From contig NZ_JALZWP010000003.1 of NCBI RefSeq assembly GCF_023336755.1, positions 186,001 through 250,000 on the forward strand: DNA of 64,000 nucleotides, given 5' to 3'. The stretch is from Roseinatronobacter domitianus. Lineage in GTDB: Bacteria; Pseudomonadota; Alphaproteobacteria; Rhodobacterales; Rhodobacteraceae. The position numbers and the translations under genes are program-made. Below the pieces are notes generated by a model. The model had not been told where the DNA came from. It saw only the letters and a program-made list of their open reading frames with translations, and did no database searches. Of this stretch, positions 1 through 11,329 are shown one piece after another; positions within the stretch are counted from its first letter, which is position 1, and each line of letters starts with the position of its first letter.

Positions 1-1760
1 TCAGGGGCTTTCGGCCAAACACCCTCATTCAGCCCTGCGGCGATTACAAGGTCGGCCCCCTGCACCCGCGCTTCCAGCGTGCCCCAGATCATGATGTCAG
101 GATGTGCGGTGACGGGGTCACGCACCTCGCGCCCAGCAAAAAGGGTGCCAAGCAAAGCGACATAGTCGAAGGCGGTCAACTCGCCGCCGGCCTCTGCCTC
201 TGTCGCAAGCGCCTCCATGGCGCCGCGTGCTTCTTGCCCCGCCGCTTCATCCCACAACACCCCGGCGCCTGCGGCACCGGCACCGGCAGCGATCGCCTCT
301 GCAAGCGACAGATGATCGGCCACACGCAGCGCCAAAGGGCGCGGGTCCGGGTCTGGCGATGCGGGGAGCGTTGCGCCCAACCACTTCGCCCAATCCTGCC
401 GAGGACCGGGATCGGGCGCGAACCCAGCCAGAATTTGCGCATCGGGGAACGGTAGCGACCGGCGCCGCAGATACAGTTCCAGATCGCGCGTATGCCGCAG
501 ATGGTCGCCGCGCCCTTCGCCGCTATGCGTAAGCGGGTGCTTCAACAAGGCCAGCAGCCGAGGCACATCCAGCCGGTTCAGGAACAACTCTGCGACCTGC
601 CGCAAGAACCGCCCCGGCGCCGACAACCCAAGCGGGCGGCCCGCGCTGTCATCCGGGATAATGCCCCAGACCTGAAGCGCCGCCGCCACCCGGCGTGTCA
701 AGTCGCGGTCAGGGGTCACAAGTGCAGCGCGCTGTCCCTTGCAAGCGGCATCAAACAGACAATGCGCAATTGCTGTCGCTTCGGCGCGGGGTGACGGTGC
801 CTCGATCAGGCTCAGACCCTCTGTCGCGCGAGCAAGGTCGCCCAGATCCGGCCCCTCGCGCAGCCATTGATCGGTCTGCGGCGCAGGGCGCAATGACAGC
901 GAAATCAGCTTTCCGCGCGGCAATTCGGGGCTCTCATGCCACGGCATGACGGCGTTGGAACCAAGGCCCAAGTCATCCAGCATAACACGGAACCGAAACT
1001 GCGGATGATCTTCCGACACGGTCGCTCTGTCCAGCAGCGCCCATGCAGCGGGCGGCATGTCAAAATCGAAACCGGGAAGGACCACGGCACCTTGCGGCAA
1101 GCGTGCCACGGCTTGCATGAGCATGGCCGTCGTTCCGCGCGACCCGGTCGAGCCGACAACCAGAATCGGGTCCGGCGGCGGGGACACTGACCACGCCTCG
1201 GTCAGGTCAAGGACTTGGACGCGCAACCGGCCCTCTGCATCGGGTGCATCCTGCGCGATGACGGTTTCCGCCAAACGCAGGAATTTCTGAGCCTGCGCCC
1301 AATGTTCGGCATGTTCGGTCAGGTCCAAATGGTCAAGCGCCTGAAATGGCACGCCTTCGGCCTGCATTTCAGCGAACAGGCGTGCAAGGCTGTCTGCCAA
1401 ATCGAACACCGCTGCCCGCGGGGCCAGTTTTGGCTGGGCCGCCTGAAGCATCCCGACAAGCCGCGCCAGTTCCAATCGCCGCCGCAATGGGGGGACCGGG
1501 GGCGCATGTTGCGGCGCACCGTCGAACAGTAACGGGTCGGTCACCAACCGGATACGCGGCAGCAGCCCCGGCCCCTGCGCCACAAGGCAGTCGCGTATGC
1601 GCCGCCGCATCCGGGCAGAGTTCACCAGAATGGTCACACGCGCCCGCGCCTCCGGCGGCATGTCCGCCAACCTTGCGCGCAGACCCGCCGCAAAAAGCTG
1701 CGGGAAATCCGCACCCGGCGGCAAGGCAAACACACGCGGTATGTCGGACCGGGCGAACAT
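1..1760 (-). CDS. addB: AddB, double-strand break repair helicase-nuclease subunit (5' part, runs off the window)
   Basis: About 586 N-terminal residues are present and the frame is open to the window edge. The ATG at 1760 overlaps the tsaE stop by one base (TGATG), which indicates translational coupling. The protein reads as the alphaproteobacterial AddB family: an Ala/Leu/Arg-rich N-terminal part, a segment with VVGSTGSRGTT near residues 186-196, and AAGLNEGVWPKAP at the visible end, a characteristic AddB/UvrD-like helicase motif. AddAB processes DNA ends for RecA-dependent recombination, replacing RecBCD in this class. The C-terminal Fe-S nuclease domain and the expected addA partner lie outside the window. 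The family call rests on these segments and on position next to tsaE. Confidence 0.85.
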   Translation of the reverse strand, partial: MFARSDIPRVFALPPGADFPQLFAAGLRARLADMPPEARARVTILVNSARMRRRIRDCLVAQGPGLLPRIRLVTDPLLFDGAPQHAPPVPPLRRRLELARLVGMLQAAQPKLAPRAAVFDLADSLARLFAEMQAEGVPFQALDHLDLTEHAEHWAQAQKFLRLAETVIAQDAPDAEGRLRVQVLDLTEAWSVSPPPDPILVVGSTGSRGTTAMLMQAVARLPQGAVVLPGFDFDMPPAAWALLDRATVSEDHPQFRFRVMLDDLGLGSNAVMPWHESPELPRGKLISLSLRPAPQTDQWLREGPDLGDLARATEGLSLIEAPSPRAEATAIAHCLFDAACKGQRAALVTPDRDLTRRVAAALQVWGIIPDDSAGRPLGLSAPGRFLRQVAELFLNRLDVPRLLALLKHPLTHSGEGRGDHLRHTRDLELYLRRRSLPFPDAQILAGFAPDPGPRQDWAKWLGATLPASPDPDPRPLALRVADHLSLAEAIAAGAGAAGAGVLWDEAAGQEARGAMEALATEAEAGGELTAFDYVALLGTLFAGREVRDPVTAHPDIMIWGTLEARVQGADLVIAAGLNEGVWPKAP

Positions 1761-2242
1761 CAAGCAGCACCCAACCGCATAAGCCGATCACGCCAGCGCG
1801 GTGCTTCACTCTGAAAATGCAGGTGCCGGTCATCCCCCTCGGGCCGGATATCCAGCAGCAAAGCGCCTTGCGGGGTCAAATCGCCCAGTCGGTCGGGCCA
1901 TTCAACAAGGCAAATCGCGCTCTCAAACGCATCCACCAACCCCAGTTCGTCACATTCCGACGGGCTGGTCAGCCGATACAGATCGGCGTGCCACAGTTCG
2001 ACGCTATCCAGATCGTAACACTGCACAAGGGTAAAGGTGGGCGATGGCACATCTTCAAAGCGGTCAAGCGCCGCAAGCCGCGACTGGATCAAGGCGCGGG
2101 CGAAGTGGCTTTTTCCAGCGCCGACCGGACCCTGCAACAAGATCACATCTCCCGCTGCCATCTGAGCACCTAACAGCCACGCGATCCGCGCAGTCTCCTC
2201 GGGTGATGAGGATATTATCGTGGTGTCGAGGGTCGGTTCCAT
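1760..2242 (-). CDS. tsaE: TsaE, tRNA threonylcarbamoyladenosine biosynthesis ATPase
   Basis: A 160-residue P-loop ATPase, a normal TsaE length. The Walker A motif GPVGAGKSHFAR lies near residues 38-49, followed by SPTFTLVQCYD and then WHADLYRL and LVEWPDRLG, the ordered motifs of the YjeE/TsaE family. It is the ATPase of the TsaB-TsaD-TsaE complex that makes t6A37 in ANN-decoding tRNAs in the cytoplasm. ATG at 2242 was chosen because the frame upstream offers only a TTG at 2263. No strong ribosome binding site is visible. It is followed with a one-base overlap by addB and preceded by a PAS-domain gene on the same strand. Confidence 0.9.
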   Translation of the reverse strand: MEPTLDTTIISSSPEETARIAWLLGAQMAAGDVILLQGPVGAGKSHFARALIQSRLAALDRFEDVPSPTFTLVQCYDLDSVELWHADLYRLTSPSECDELGLVDAFESAICLVEWPDRLGDLTPQGALLLDIRPEGDDRHLHFQSEAPRWRDRLMRLGAA

Positions 2243-2322
2243 AGCACAGGTGTTACATGCCAAGACCTGCGATTCCAGCCCTCTTGCGCGCCGTTCACAC
2301 GACGATCATCGACAAAGAACGC

Positions 2323-4005
2323 CTAGCCCCGCGACCGGCTGCCAGCATGCTGAACCAAGCGCGCCTTGCGGGTCGGGGCCAGCCCGATCTCGGCAGGGTC
2401 TGTCCGAAACTGAGGCCCGGCGCTTTGCAAAATATCCGGGGCCGCCAGCGCGTGTGCATGATGACGGGCGACGACCACGTCGCGCGCCGTTTCCTGCCGT
2501 AAAGGTCGGAAGGTCAGCATAAGCCAATCTTGGCGAAGCCGCCGGGCATGAACGCCAAGCGTGGTCCCATCCAGCAGGCAAACGCTGCCTTGCACCACGG
2601 CACCAAGATCACGATTGGCGGCAAAGTCGTTTAGCTTGTCCCAGAATGGCGTCGTCGTCGTCGTTTTCTTCCACAGGCTCAACGCGTGTAGAAAGCCCGT
2701 GTCGGCAAGGTTATTGCAAGGGTCTTCGCCCCATATCTGGCTGTAGCGCGCATTCGAGATCAATGTATCGCCCGCAGGCCCAAAAGCCGCGACCGCGTCG
2801 GGCAGCCCATCCAGCACAGCCTGCCCCAGTTCGATCTCTTGGCGCAAGCTGCGCGCGAGCGTGGCGTCCGAGGTCACGTCCTCGAAAAAGAACGCCAATG
2901 CGCCACCCGGCTGGGGCTGTCCGCTAACGTGGTAAATGCGGCCATTGCCAAGGCACCACTCCTCGCTGAAAAGCCCTGTCTCGGCAGCGCGCTCCATCTC
3001 GGTAATCTCGCGGCGCCAGGTCGCGAAATCCTTGGGTTCGGGCAACATGCGCAATTCCCGCAAGGTGAAAAGCACCTGCTCGAAGCTGGGCCGCGCAGCC
3101 AAAAAGAGCGGGTCCAGCCCCATAAGATCGACCAAGGCGGGGTTGAAAACCTGCAGGCGGCGTTCCGTGTCGAATAGTGCAAGCCCCGTGGGCAGACATG
3201 CGAAGGTGCGCGTCAGGATCTGCATCATCTCGCGCCGCGAGGTTTCAGTCTGCACGGCAAGGTCGATGGGCGTTGCGAAATGCTGCACCTCGGCACCGTC
3301 CGCCACCATGTCATGGCTAAACCAAGACATATGCGCCCCCATATCGAGCGATAGGCGACCGTGCGCATCGGACATTTGCCCGTCAAACAGGGGCGGAATT
3401 GGCCAAGCCAGACCATTCCGACCTTTATCGAATGCGGTGTAAGTGTCGATGTAAGCGGTGTTGGCCCATGTGATCTCGCCCACCTTGTTCACCCGCCACG
3501 ACAGCACCGGCATGTGCTTGGCCACATCACGCAGGGTATCCAGCTCTTCGCGCATGGCTTCGAAACTAAGCCGGTCCATCGCGACCAGCGCACCTTCGGC
3601 GCGTGTATCGACCAACCGAAGATGTGTCAGCCCCTTCTTGCGACTGGCCCGCAGGATCAGACCGCTGTCATCCTTCGCCTGCAATTCCATCTGCCCCAGC
3701 CCGACCAAACGGCCAAGACTGCTGCGCAAGTCCAGGAACCGATGGTCCAGATACCGCAACAAATGCTCAAGATCGTCGCGCCTGCAATCGCTGGCAGCCA
3801 TGATCGACCCTAGCAGCTGGCGCCCGCGGTCGGACATGTCGACCAGCGTGTCATCCCGAAAGATGAAAACGGCATCTTGTTCAGATATTTCAGGGGTGTA
3901 GCCCGCGTCACGTTTGCGCATGCCCCGAAACAAAAGCACCACGGCCGCGCACACCAACGCACTGCTGGTCACGATCGTCAGACCCAGAAAAAGCGCTTGC
4001 GACAT
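2323..4005 (-). CDS. PAS-domain membrane protein, sensor-like but without a kinase domain
   Basis: 560 residues. One N-terminal membrane helix (about residues 5-27) is followed by basic residues. A long cytoplasmic region follows with at least two PAS_7-type repeats, around residues 265-385 (LPTGLALFDTERRLQVFNPA, WRREITEMER, GRIYHVSG) and 385-510 (LDGLPDAVAAFGPAGD, DGTTLGVHARRL, WLMLTFRP). Related alphaproteobacterial proteins at this position before tsaE are often labelled histidine kinases, but no H-box, N-box or G-box is present here. The last 50 residues are low-complexity and Ala/Arg-rich, and the frame ends at a normal TAG. Initiation at 4005 has a GAGGGG-type ribosome binding site. Ligand and partner are unknown. 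Confidence 0.7.
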   Translation of the reverse strand: MSQALFLGLTIVTSSALVCAAVVLLFRGMRKRDAGYTPEISEQDAVFIFRDDTLVDMSDRGRQLLGSIMAASDCRRDDLEHLLRYLDHRFLDLRSSLGRLVGLGQMELQAKDDSGLILRASRKKGLTHLRLVDTRAEGALVAMDRLSFEAMREELDTLRDVAKHMPVLSWRVNKVGEITWANTAYIDTYTAFDKGRNGLAWPIPPLFDGQMSDAHGRLSLDMGAHMSWFSHDMVADGAEVQHFATPIDLAVQTETSRREMMQILTRTFACLPTGLALFDTERRLQVFNPALVDLMGLDPLFLAARPSFEQVLFTLRELRMLPEPKDFATWRREITEMERAAETGLFSEEWCLGNGRIYHVSGQPQPGGALAFFFEDVTSDATLARSLRQEIELGQAVLDGLPDAVAAFGPAGDTLISNARYSQIWGEDPCNNLADTGFLHALSLWKKTTTTTPFWDKLNDFAANRDLGAVVQGSVCLLDGTTLGVHARRLRQDWLMLTFRPLRQETARDVVVARHHAHALAAPDILQSAGPQFRTDPAEIGLAPTRKARLVQHAGSRSRG

Positions 4006-4095
4006 GTCCCAACCCCTCGACCGACATCATTATGTCAGAGCCTGACGCAGATTGGTTAAGTCGCCGTTAAGATTACACCCAGAGGCAGCGCTTGA

Positions 4096-5022
<927 letters not shown>

Positions 5023-5024
5023 GC

Positions 5025-5057
5025 AAAAAAAACGCGCGCCGTGTAGGCGCGCGTTTT
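5025..5057. terminator. Bidirectional hairpin terminator between convergent genes
   Basis: A perfect stem ACGCGCGCC/GGCGCGCGT with a five-base loop, flanked by an A-run on the left and TTTT on the right. It can therefore work as an intrinsic terminator for the plus-strand peptidoglycan-binding gene and, read on the other strand, for degP. Confidence 0.85.
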
Positions 5058-5079
5058 AGGCGGTGGTCGAAATGTAGGG

Positions 5080-6567
<1,488 letters not shown>

Positions 6568-6625
6568 ATGTGAACTCCTCTTTCACTGTCTTGATCTGTG
6601 GACCGACGGGCCACAGCTTCACAGT

Positions 6626-6653
6626 TAGATATGATGGATTGACGCAAACGCAA
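6626..6653 (-). promoter_or_regulatory. Possible promoter of degP
   Basis: On the minus strand TTGCGT and TATCTA are separated by 16 bases and lie about 60 bp upstream of the degP start, in the gap after DUF2065. The match to a housekeeping promoter is only moderate, and a heat-shock or envelope-stress sigma factor could be used instead. Confidence 0.3.
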
Positions 6654-6690
6654 TTCGTGAAATGATATTTCAACCAAAGGTGAGCACAGG

Positions 6691-6894
6691 TTACGGCCCT
6701 GCGATCACCCCCGACAAGGTAATCAACGCCCCCCCTGCGACCAATGCAAGCGCGCCGATAAGACGGCGTGCGCCTTCGGGCAGTTGCGCCAGAGCTTTCA
6801 AAAGATCTTCTATGCGGGAAGGGGCCAGTGCGAACACCAGCCCCTCCAGAATTAGCACCAGCCCAAGGGCCAAGAACAGCGTGGAAAAAGTCAC
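6691..6894 (-). CDS. DUF2065 small membrane protein
   Basis: 67 residues with two predicted membrane helices (about 5-24 and 44-64) joined by a charged linker (APSRIEDLLKALAQLPEGARR). This is the DUF2065 family, whose genes sit next to hflC/hflK in many proteobacteria. Function is unknown; the location implies a link to the FtsH-HflKC membrane quality-control complex. It starts 12 bases after the hflC stop and is probably cotranscribed with it. Confidence 0.85.
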   Translation of the reverse strand: MTFSTLFLALGLVLILEGLVFALAPSRIEDLLKALAQLPEGARRLIGALALVAGGALITLSGVIAGP

Positions 6895-6905
6895 GCCCTG
6901 CGCCC

Positions 6906-7910
6906 TTAGTTGCTAATCATGTCTTCAAGTTCGCGCACCGATTCAGGCTCTTCCGGCCCGGTTTCAGGCAAGCGTTCGCGCCCAGCTTCAGGATTTTCTT
7001 CCAATTCGCGCGCAAAGGCTTCGGCTGCGGCCAGCGCCTCTCCACTCAGGCCATCGCTGCGCAGGAAGGTGAAGAATTCGCTATCCGGGCGCAGCACCAT
7101 AGAGGAATTGTCACCCCGCAGCGCTGCCGCATAGCTTTGCATGGACCGCGAGAAGGCGAAGAATTCCGGGTCAAGATTATACGCATCCGCATAAACCCGG
7201 TTACGTTCCGCGTCGGCCTCACCGCGTACGATCTCTGCATCACGCTGCGCACTCGACACCAGTTCCGTCACCGTCCGGTCGGCAAGCGCACGAACCCGCT
7301 GCGCGGCTTCGTTACCGCGCGCACGTTCGTCAGCGGCTTCGCGTTCACGTTCCGCGCGCATCCGCGCGAAGGTCGCTTCAAGGTTTTCCTGCGGCAGATC
7401 GGTGCGGGTCAGACGCACGTCAATCACCTCGATCCCCAAGGATTGTGCCTGACGACTTGCGATGGCCCGAATCTGGTTCATCAGCCCGGTGCGATCTTCA
7501 GACAGAACAGCCGTCGACGGCACAGAGCCAAGCACTTCGCGGATTGCGGCGTTCATGATACGCTCCATGCGACCTTGCGCGCCGCGCACACCGTCCAGAC
7601 CGACAGCCTCACGGAACTCGGTCACATCCCGCAAGCGCCAGCGCAGAAACGCATCGACCACAAGACGGCGGTCATCCAGCGGCGTCACTTCCAGAGGCTG
7701 CGTTTGCAGACCCAGAATGCGGGCATCATAGCGGACCACTTCCTGAATGAAGGGAAGCTTGAACCCCAGACCGGGCTCAGAGATTTCCTGTTTCACTTGC
7801 CCGAATTGTAGCACCAACACGTTTTCGCGTTCATCCACAATGAACAGCGACGAGAAGGCAAGCACGACCGCGACGGCCAGAACCGGCAGCAAAAGACCAG
7901 CTTTTTTCAT
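6906..7910 (-). CDS. hflC: HflC, FtsH protease modulator (SPFH/prohibitin family)
   Basis: 334 residues: an N-terminal membrane anchor (GLLLPVLAVAVVLAFSSLFI), the SPFH/band-7 domain (VDERENVLVLQFGQV, with PSTAVLSEDRTGLMNQIRAIASRQAQSLGIEVIDVRLTR shortened here to its key positions 141-178), a coiled-coil rich in Arg/Glu/Ala (about 185-235), and a Glu/Pro-rich C-terminal tail. HflC and HflK form a large membrane-bound cage around FtsH and control its proteolysis. The ATG at 7910 overlaps the hflK stop by one base, so the pair is translationally coupled. Confidence 0.94.
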   Translation of the reverse strand: MKKAGLLLPVLAVAVVLAFSSLFIVDERENVLVLQFGQVKQEISEPGLGFKLPFIQEVVRYDARILGLQTQPLEVTPLDDRRLVVDAFLRWRLRDVTEFREAVGLDGVRGAQGRMERIMNAAIREVLGSVPSTAVLSEDRTGLMNQIRAIASRQAQSLGIEVIDVRLTRTDLPQENLEATFARMRAEREREAADERARGNEAAQRVRALADRTVTELVSSAQRDAEIVRGEADAERNRVYADAYNLDPEFFAFSRSMQSYAAALRGDNSSMVLRPDSEFFTFLRSDGLSGEALAAAEAFARELEENPEAGRERLPETGPEEPESVRELEDMISN

Positions 7911-9040
7911 CAGTTTGCACTCCTCTGGCGGCCAAGTTCGTTCAGCGGAAGATAGGGCAAGACGCCGGTACCACCTTCGCCACCCGTGACATTGTCCAGA
8001 ATGGTCAGGTTCATGCTGCCCAGAACCTGTTCCATGGTTTCAAGATACATCCGTTTACGGGTCACCTCGGGCGCATTCACATATTCGGTGTAGACCGACA
8101 CGAAGCGGCTGGCCTCACCCTGCGCGGTGTTGATGACCTGCGCGCGGTAACCTTCGGCCTCTTCGCGAAGCTGCGCGGCCTGACCACGGGCTTCTGCCAG
8201 AACCCGGTTGGCATAGGCGTCAGCCTCACGCTCCAGACGGTCACGCTCTTGACGGGCGGTCTGCACATCGCGGAAGGCGCTGATGACCTGCTCTGGCGGG
8301 TCTGCCTTGTCAAAGTTAACCCGAATAACGGCAATGCCGGAATCGTAGCTGTCGAGAAGATCTTGCACATTCGCCTGAAGGTCGGCTGCAATCGCACCCC
8401 GGTCACGGTTCAGAACGGGAGACAATTCGGACCGGGCAATAATATCGCGCATGGCGGATTCGGATGTTGCGCGCACGGTTTCGCGTGGGTCGGCCAGATT
8501 GAACAGGAAGCGCGCAGGATCCGCGATGTTCCAGACCACCTGGAATTCGATATCCACCACGGCTTCGTCACGGGTCAGCATAAGACCACTGTCCAGAACC
8601 GAGCGCCCTGTGCCAACCTCGGTCACACGTTCGGTTGTCACCTGCACCACCTCTGCACTGACCACGGGCCAAGGCGCAAAGTTCAGGCCAGGGTTACCAG
8701 TGCTGTAATATTGGCCGAACAGCAATTCGACCGAGCGCTCTTCCGGGCGCACGGTATAGAAGGATGCAAAGGCCCAAGCCACGACCAGCGCCACAAGACC
8801 CAGCAACACCCCGCGTTTGCTGAACCCGCCGCCCATGCCGCCACCGGGGCCACCATTGCCGCCGCCGCGACCGCCCATCAGCACGCGCAACTGCTCTTGA
8901 CCCTTCTTCACGATCTCTTCAATTTCGGGAACTTGCTGGCCACCGCCGCCGCGCGGGCCGTTATTGCCGCCATCGCCACCGCGGTTTCCACCGCTGCCGC
9001 GATTGCCGCCTCCCCATGGCCCTCCGTTGTTTCCGGACAT
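7910..9040 (-). CDS. hflK: HflK, FtsH protease modulator (SPFH/prohibitin family)
   Basis: 376 residues. A Gly/Asn-rich disordered N-terminus (about 1-75, with runs such as GGNRGSGGNRGG) precedes one membrane helix (about 77-95), then an SPFH domain beginning VRPEERSVELLFGQY and a coiled-coil region (about 265-310: RQERDRLEREADAYANRVL). The glycine-rich leader is typical for HflK and distinguishes it from HflC, its partner encoded immediately downstream with a one-base overlap. Together they regulate the membrane protease FtsH. Confidence 0.95.
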   Translation of the reverse strand: MSGNNGGPWGGGNRGSGGNRGGDGGNNGPRGGGGQQVPEIEEIVKKGQEQLRVLMGGRGGGNGGPGGGMGGGFSKRGVLLGLVALVVAWAFASFYTVRPEERSVELLFGQYYSTGNPGLNFAPWPVVSAEVVQVTTERVTEVGTGRSVLDSGLMLTRDEAVVDIEFQVVWNIADPARFLFNLADPRETVRATSESAMRDIIARSELSPVLNRDRGAIAADLQANVQDLLDSYDSGIAVIRVNFDKADPPEQVISAFRDVQTARQERDRLEREADAYANRVLAEARGQAAQLREEAEGYRAQVINTAQGEASRFVSVYTEYVNAPEVTRKRMYLETMEQVLGSMNLTILDNVTGGEGGTGVLPYLPLNELGRQRSAN

Positions 9041-9105
9041 TTGGACTCCATTCCTGATTTATAGCTTTGTGTGACAAGTGGGTTCACGCCCGGCAAATTC
9101 AAGCC

Positions 9106-10470
9106 TTAACCGGGATGCGACCGGGCGGGTTTACGCATTGTGACCAGTTCTTCGGCCATAGATGGATGCACCGCAAGCGTAGCATCGAATTCTGCTTTTG
9201 TGGCCCCCATGGACACCGCAACGCCTGCAAGCTGGATCATCTCTCCCGCTCCATCCGCGACGATGTGACACCCCAACACGCGGTCGGTTTTGGCGCAAAC
9301 GACCAGTTTCATCATGGCGCGCGCGTCGCGGCCGGCGAACAGGCTGTGCATGGGACGGAAGGCCGCGCTATACACATCAACCGGGCCTTGGTCGCGCGCC
9401 TCTTCTTCTGTCGAGCCCACGGTGCCGAATTCCGGGCGCGTAAACACCGCCGTCGGAATCAGCCCATGGTCGAAATAGCGCGGCGTGCCGCCAAAGACGG
9501 TATCAGCAAACGCATGGCCCTCACGGATCGCGACCGGCGTCAGGTTGGCGCGGTTGGTCACGTCGCCCACGGCATAGACAGAGGGAATCGCGGTCTGGCT
9601 GTAGCGGTCGACCGGGATCGCGCCGCCCGGCCCAAGGTCCAGCCCCAACTTGTCCAACCCCAAGCCATCTGTATTGGGCTTGCGTCCTGTGGCGAACATT
9701 ACGGCGTCATAGACCCCATCATGGCCGGTGCTCGCCTTGACGAAGGTTTGCCCCTCTTCGGCGCGCATCTCGACCACATCGGTGCCCAGATGCAGGTCAA
9801 CGCCGTTGGCGGTCATCTCATCCGCAATATGCCCACGCGCTTCCTCGTCAAACCCGCGCAGGATTTGCGCGCCCCGATAAAATTGCGTTGTCTTCACGCC
9901 CAGACCATTGAAAATGCAGGCGAATTCGCTGGCAATATACCCCCCGCCCACGATCAGCATGGACTTGGGCAGCGTGTCCATAAAGAACACCTCGTTCGAG
10001 GTCAGCACACCCTGGCTTTGCCATTGTTCGGGCACGACCGGCGTGCCGCCCGTAGCGATCAGAATGTGCCGCGCGGTCACTTTGCGACCATCGGCCAATT
10101 CGACCGTATGCGGGTCATCGAGCGTGGCGCGACAATCGAACACGGTCACGCCCGCGCCATCAAGACCAGAGCGATAGGCTTTTTCCAGACGGTCCAGTTC
10201 CGCGTCCAGCTTTGCACGGAACGCGCCCCAATCGAACGCGCCGATCTGCGCGTCCCAGCCGTAGGCTTGCGCATCTGCCACCCGGCCGGGAAATTCTGAC
10301 GCGAAAACCATCAGCTTTTTCGGCACGCACCCTCGAATCACACAGGTGCCGCCCATGCGGTGTTCTTCGGCCAGTGCGACCTTGGCACCATGTTCGCTGG
10401 CGGCAATCCGGGCCGCGCGCACGCCCCCCGAGCCACCGCCGATCACGAACAGATCATAGTCGAATGACAT
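9106..10470 (-). CDS. gor: Glutathione-disulfide reductase
   Basis: 454 residues from ATG 10470, which has a near-consensus AGGAGG ribosome binding site; a longer frame upstream lies within rpiA and is rejected. It has an FAD-binding GGGSGGVRAARIA motif at residues 11-23, the redox-active disulfide C43/C48 (GGTCVIRGCVPKK), the NADPH-binding GGGYIASEFACI motif, and the C-terminal HPSMAEE motif carrying the catalytic His. CVIRGCVPKK is the glutathione-reductase version of the disulfide motif (lipoamide dehydrogenases have CLNxGC). The cytosolic enzyme keeps glutathione reduced. It lies 10 bases downstream of rpiA on the same strand and is likely in an operon with it. Confidence 0.93.
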   Translation of the reverse strand: MSFDYDLFVIGGGSGGVRAARIAASEHGAKVALAEEHRMGGTCVIRGCVPKKLMVFASEFPGRVADAQAYGWDAQIGAFDWGAFRAKLDAELDRLEKAYRSGLDGAGVTVFDCRATLDDPHTVELADGRKVTARHILIATGGTPVVPEQWQSQGVLTSNEVFFMDTLPKSMLIVGGGYIASEFACIFNGLGVKTTQFYRGAQILRGFDEEARGHIADEMTANGVDLHLGTDVVEMRAEEGQTFVKASTGHDGVYDAVMFATGRKPNTDGLGLDKLGLDLGPGGAIPVDRYSQTAIPSVYAVGDVTNRANLTPVAIREGHAFADTVFGGTPRYFDHGLIPTAVFTRPEFGTVGSTEEEARDQGPVDVYSAAFRPMHSLFAGRDARAMMKLVVCAKTDRVLGCHIVADGAGEMIQLAGVAVSMGATKAEFDATLAVHPSMAEELVTMRKPARSHPG

Positions 10471-10480
10471 GATCCCTCCT

Positions 10481-11269
10481 TCAAATATCATCGAAGATAT
10501 TGCTGTCCTCGGCCAGTTCGACCCGCCGGTGACTGACCTGCGCAGACCCGTCCGACAGGTCACGCAATTCAACCGCACCATCCGGGTGACCGATGATGAC
10601 CTGATCGGCGATATCGACGAACAGCCCGTTTTCAACCACGCCGGGCACCTGATTCAGAACCAGTGACAGTTGCCGCGCGTTGCCGATGCGGCCCAGCGCG
10701 AGGTCAAGAATGTAATTGCCCTCATCGGTCATATAAGGGGCGTCGCCATTCATCCGCAGGGATGTGCGACGGTCCAACACGTCCATGCTGGCCAGAATTT
10801 CTTCGATCAGCGCCTTGGACGCTTGCCAGCCAAAGGGAATCACCTCCACCGGCAGGGGGAATGCGCCCAGCGCGTTGACCTCTTTCGCAGGGTCCGTAAT
10901 CACGATCATCTGGTCTGACGCGGTCGCTACGATCTTTTCGTGCAACAGCGCGCCGCCGCCGCCCTTGATCAGCGTCAGTTCGGCATCGAATTCGTCAGCG
11001 CCGTCGATTGTCAGATCCAGCCAGCGCGCCTCGTCCAACGTGACCACGTTAATCCCGACCTCGCGCGCAAGCTGCGCGGTGCGCGTTGACGTCGGCACGG
11101 CGATGATGCGCAACCCCTCATGCTTGACCCGCGCGCCCAGGCGACGCACCAGCCAACTGGCCGTCGATCCGGTGCCAAGCCCCACACGCATGCCGTCCTT
11201 GACGAAATCCGCCGCGCAATAGGCGGCTGCGTATTTGGCGCGATCAATCGGGGTCATCTGGTCGGTCAT
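10481..11269 (-). CDS. rpiA: Ribose-5-phosphate isomerase A
   Basis: 262 residues. Family motifs are in order: GLGTGSTASWLV (phosphate loop), PTSTRTAQLA, DLTIDGADEFD with the catalytic acids, and IKGGGGALLHEKIVA with the catalytic Lys. It interconverts ribose-5-phosphate and ribulose-5-phosphate in the pentose phosphate pathway. The C-terminus extends about 30 residues past the usual RpiA end (ELRDLSDGSAQVSHRRVELAEDS region), as in other Rhodobacteraceae. Followed closely by gor on the same strand, a NADPH-linked pairing. Confidence 0.94.
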   Translation of the reverse strand: MTDQMTPIDRAKYAAAYCAADFVKDGMRVGLGTGSTASWLVRRLGARVKHEGLRIIAVPTSTRTAQLAREVGINVVTLDEARWLDLTIDGADEFDAELTLIKGGGGALLHEKIVATASDQMIVITDPAKEVNALGAFPLPVEVIPFGWQASKALIEEILASMDVLDRRTSLRMNGDAPYMTDEGNYILDLALGRIGNARQLSLVLNQVPGVVENGLFVDIADQVIIGHPDGAVELRDLSDGSAQVSHRRVELAEDSNIFDDI

Positions 11270-11329
11270 GGCGGGCCCTCGTTAAACTGTTGGCGGGGTT
11301 ATAGGCGCTTTGCCACCTAGGTTTAAGGG

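Noticed and set aside
9067-10299. 410-residue plus-strand open frame
   Set aside because: Antisense to glutathione reductase, with no recognisable domain and no ribosome binding site.
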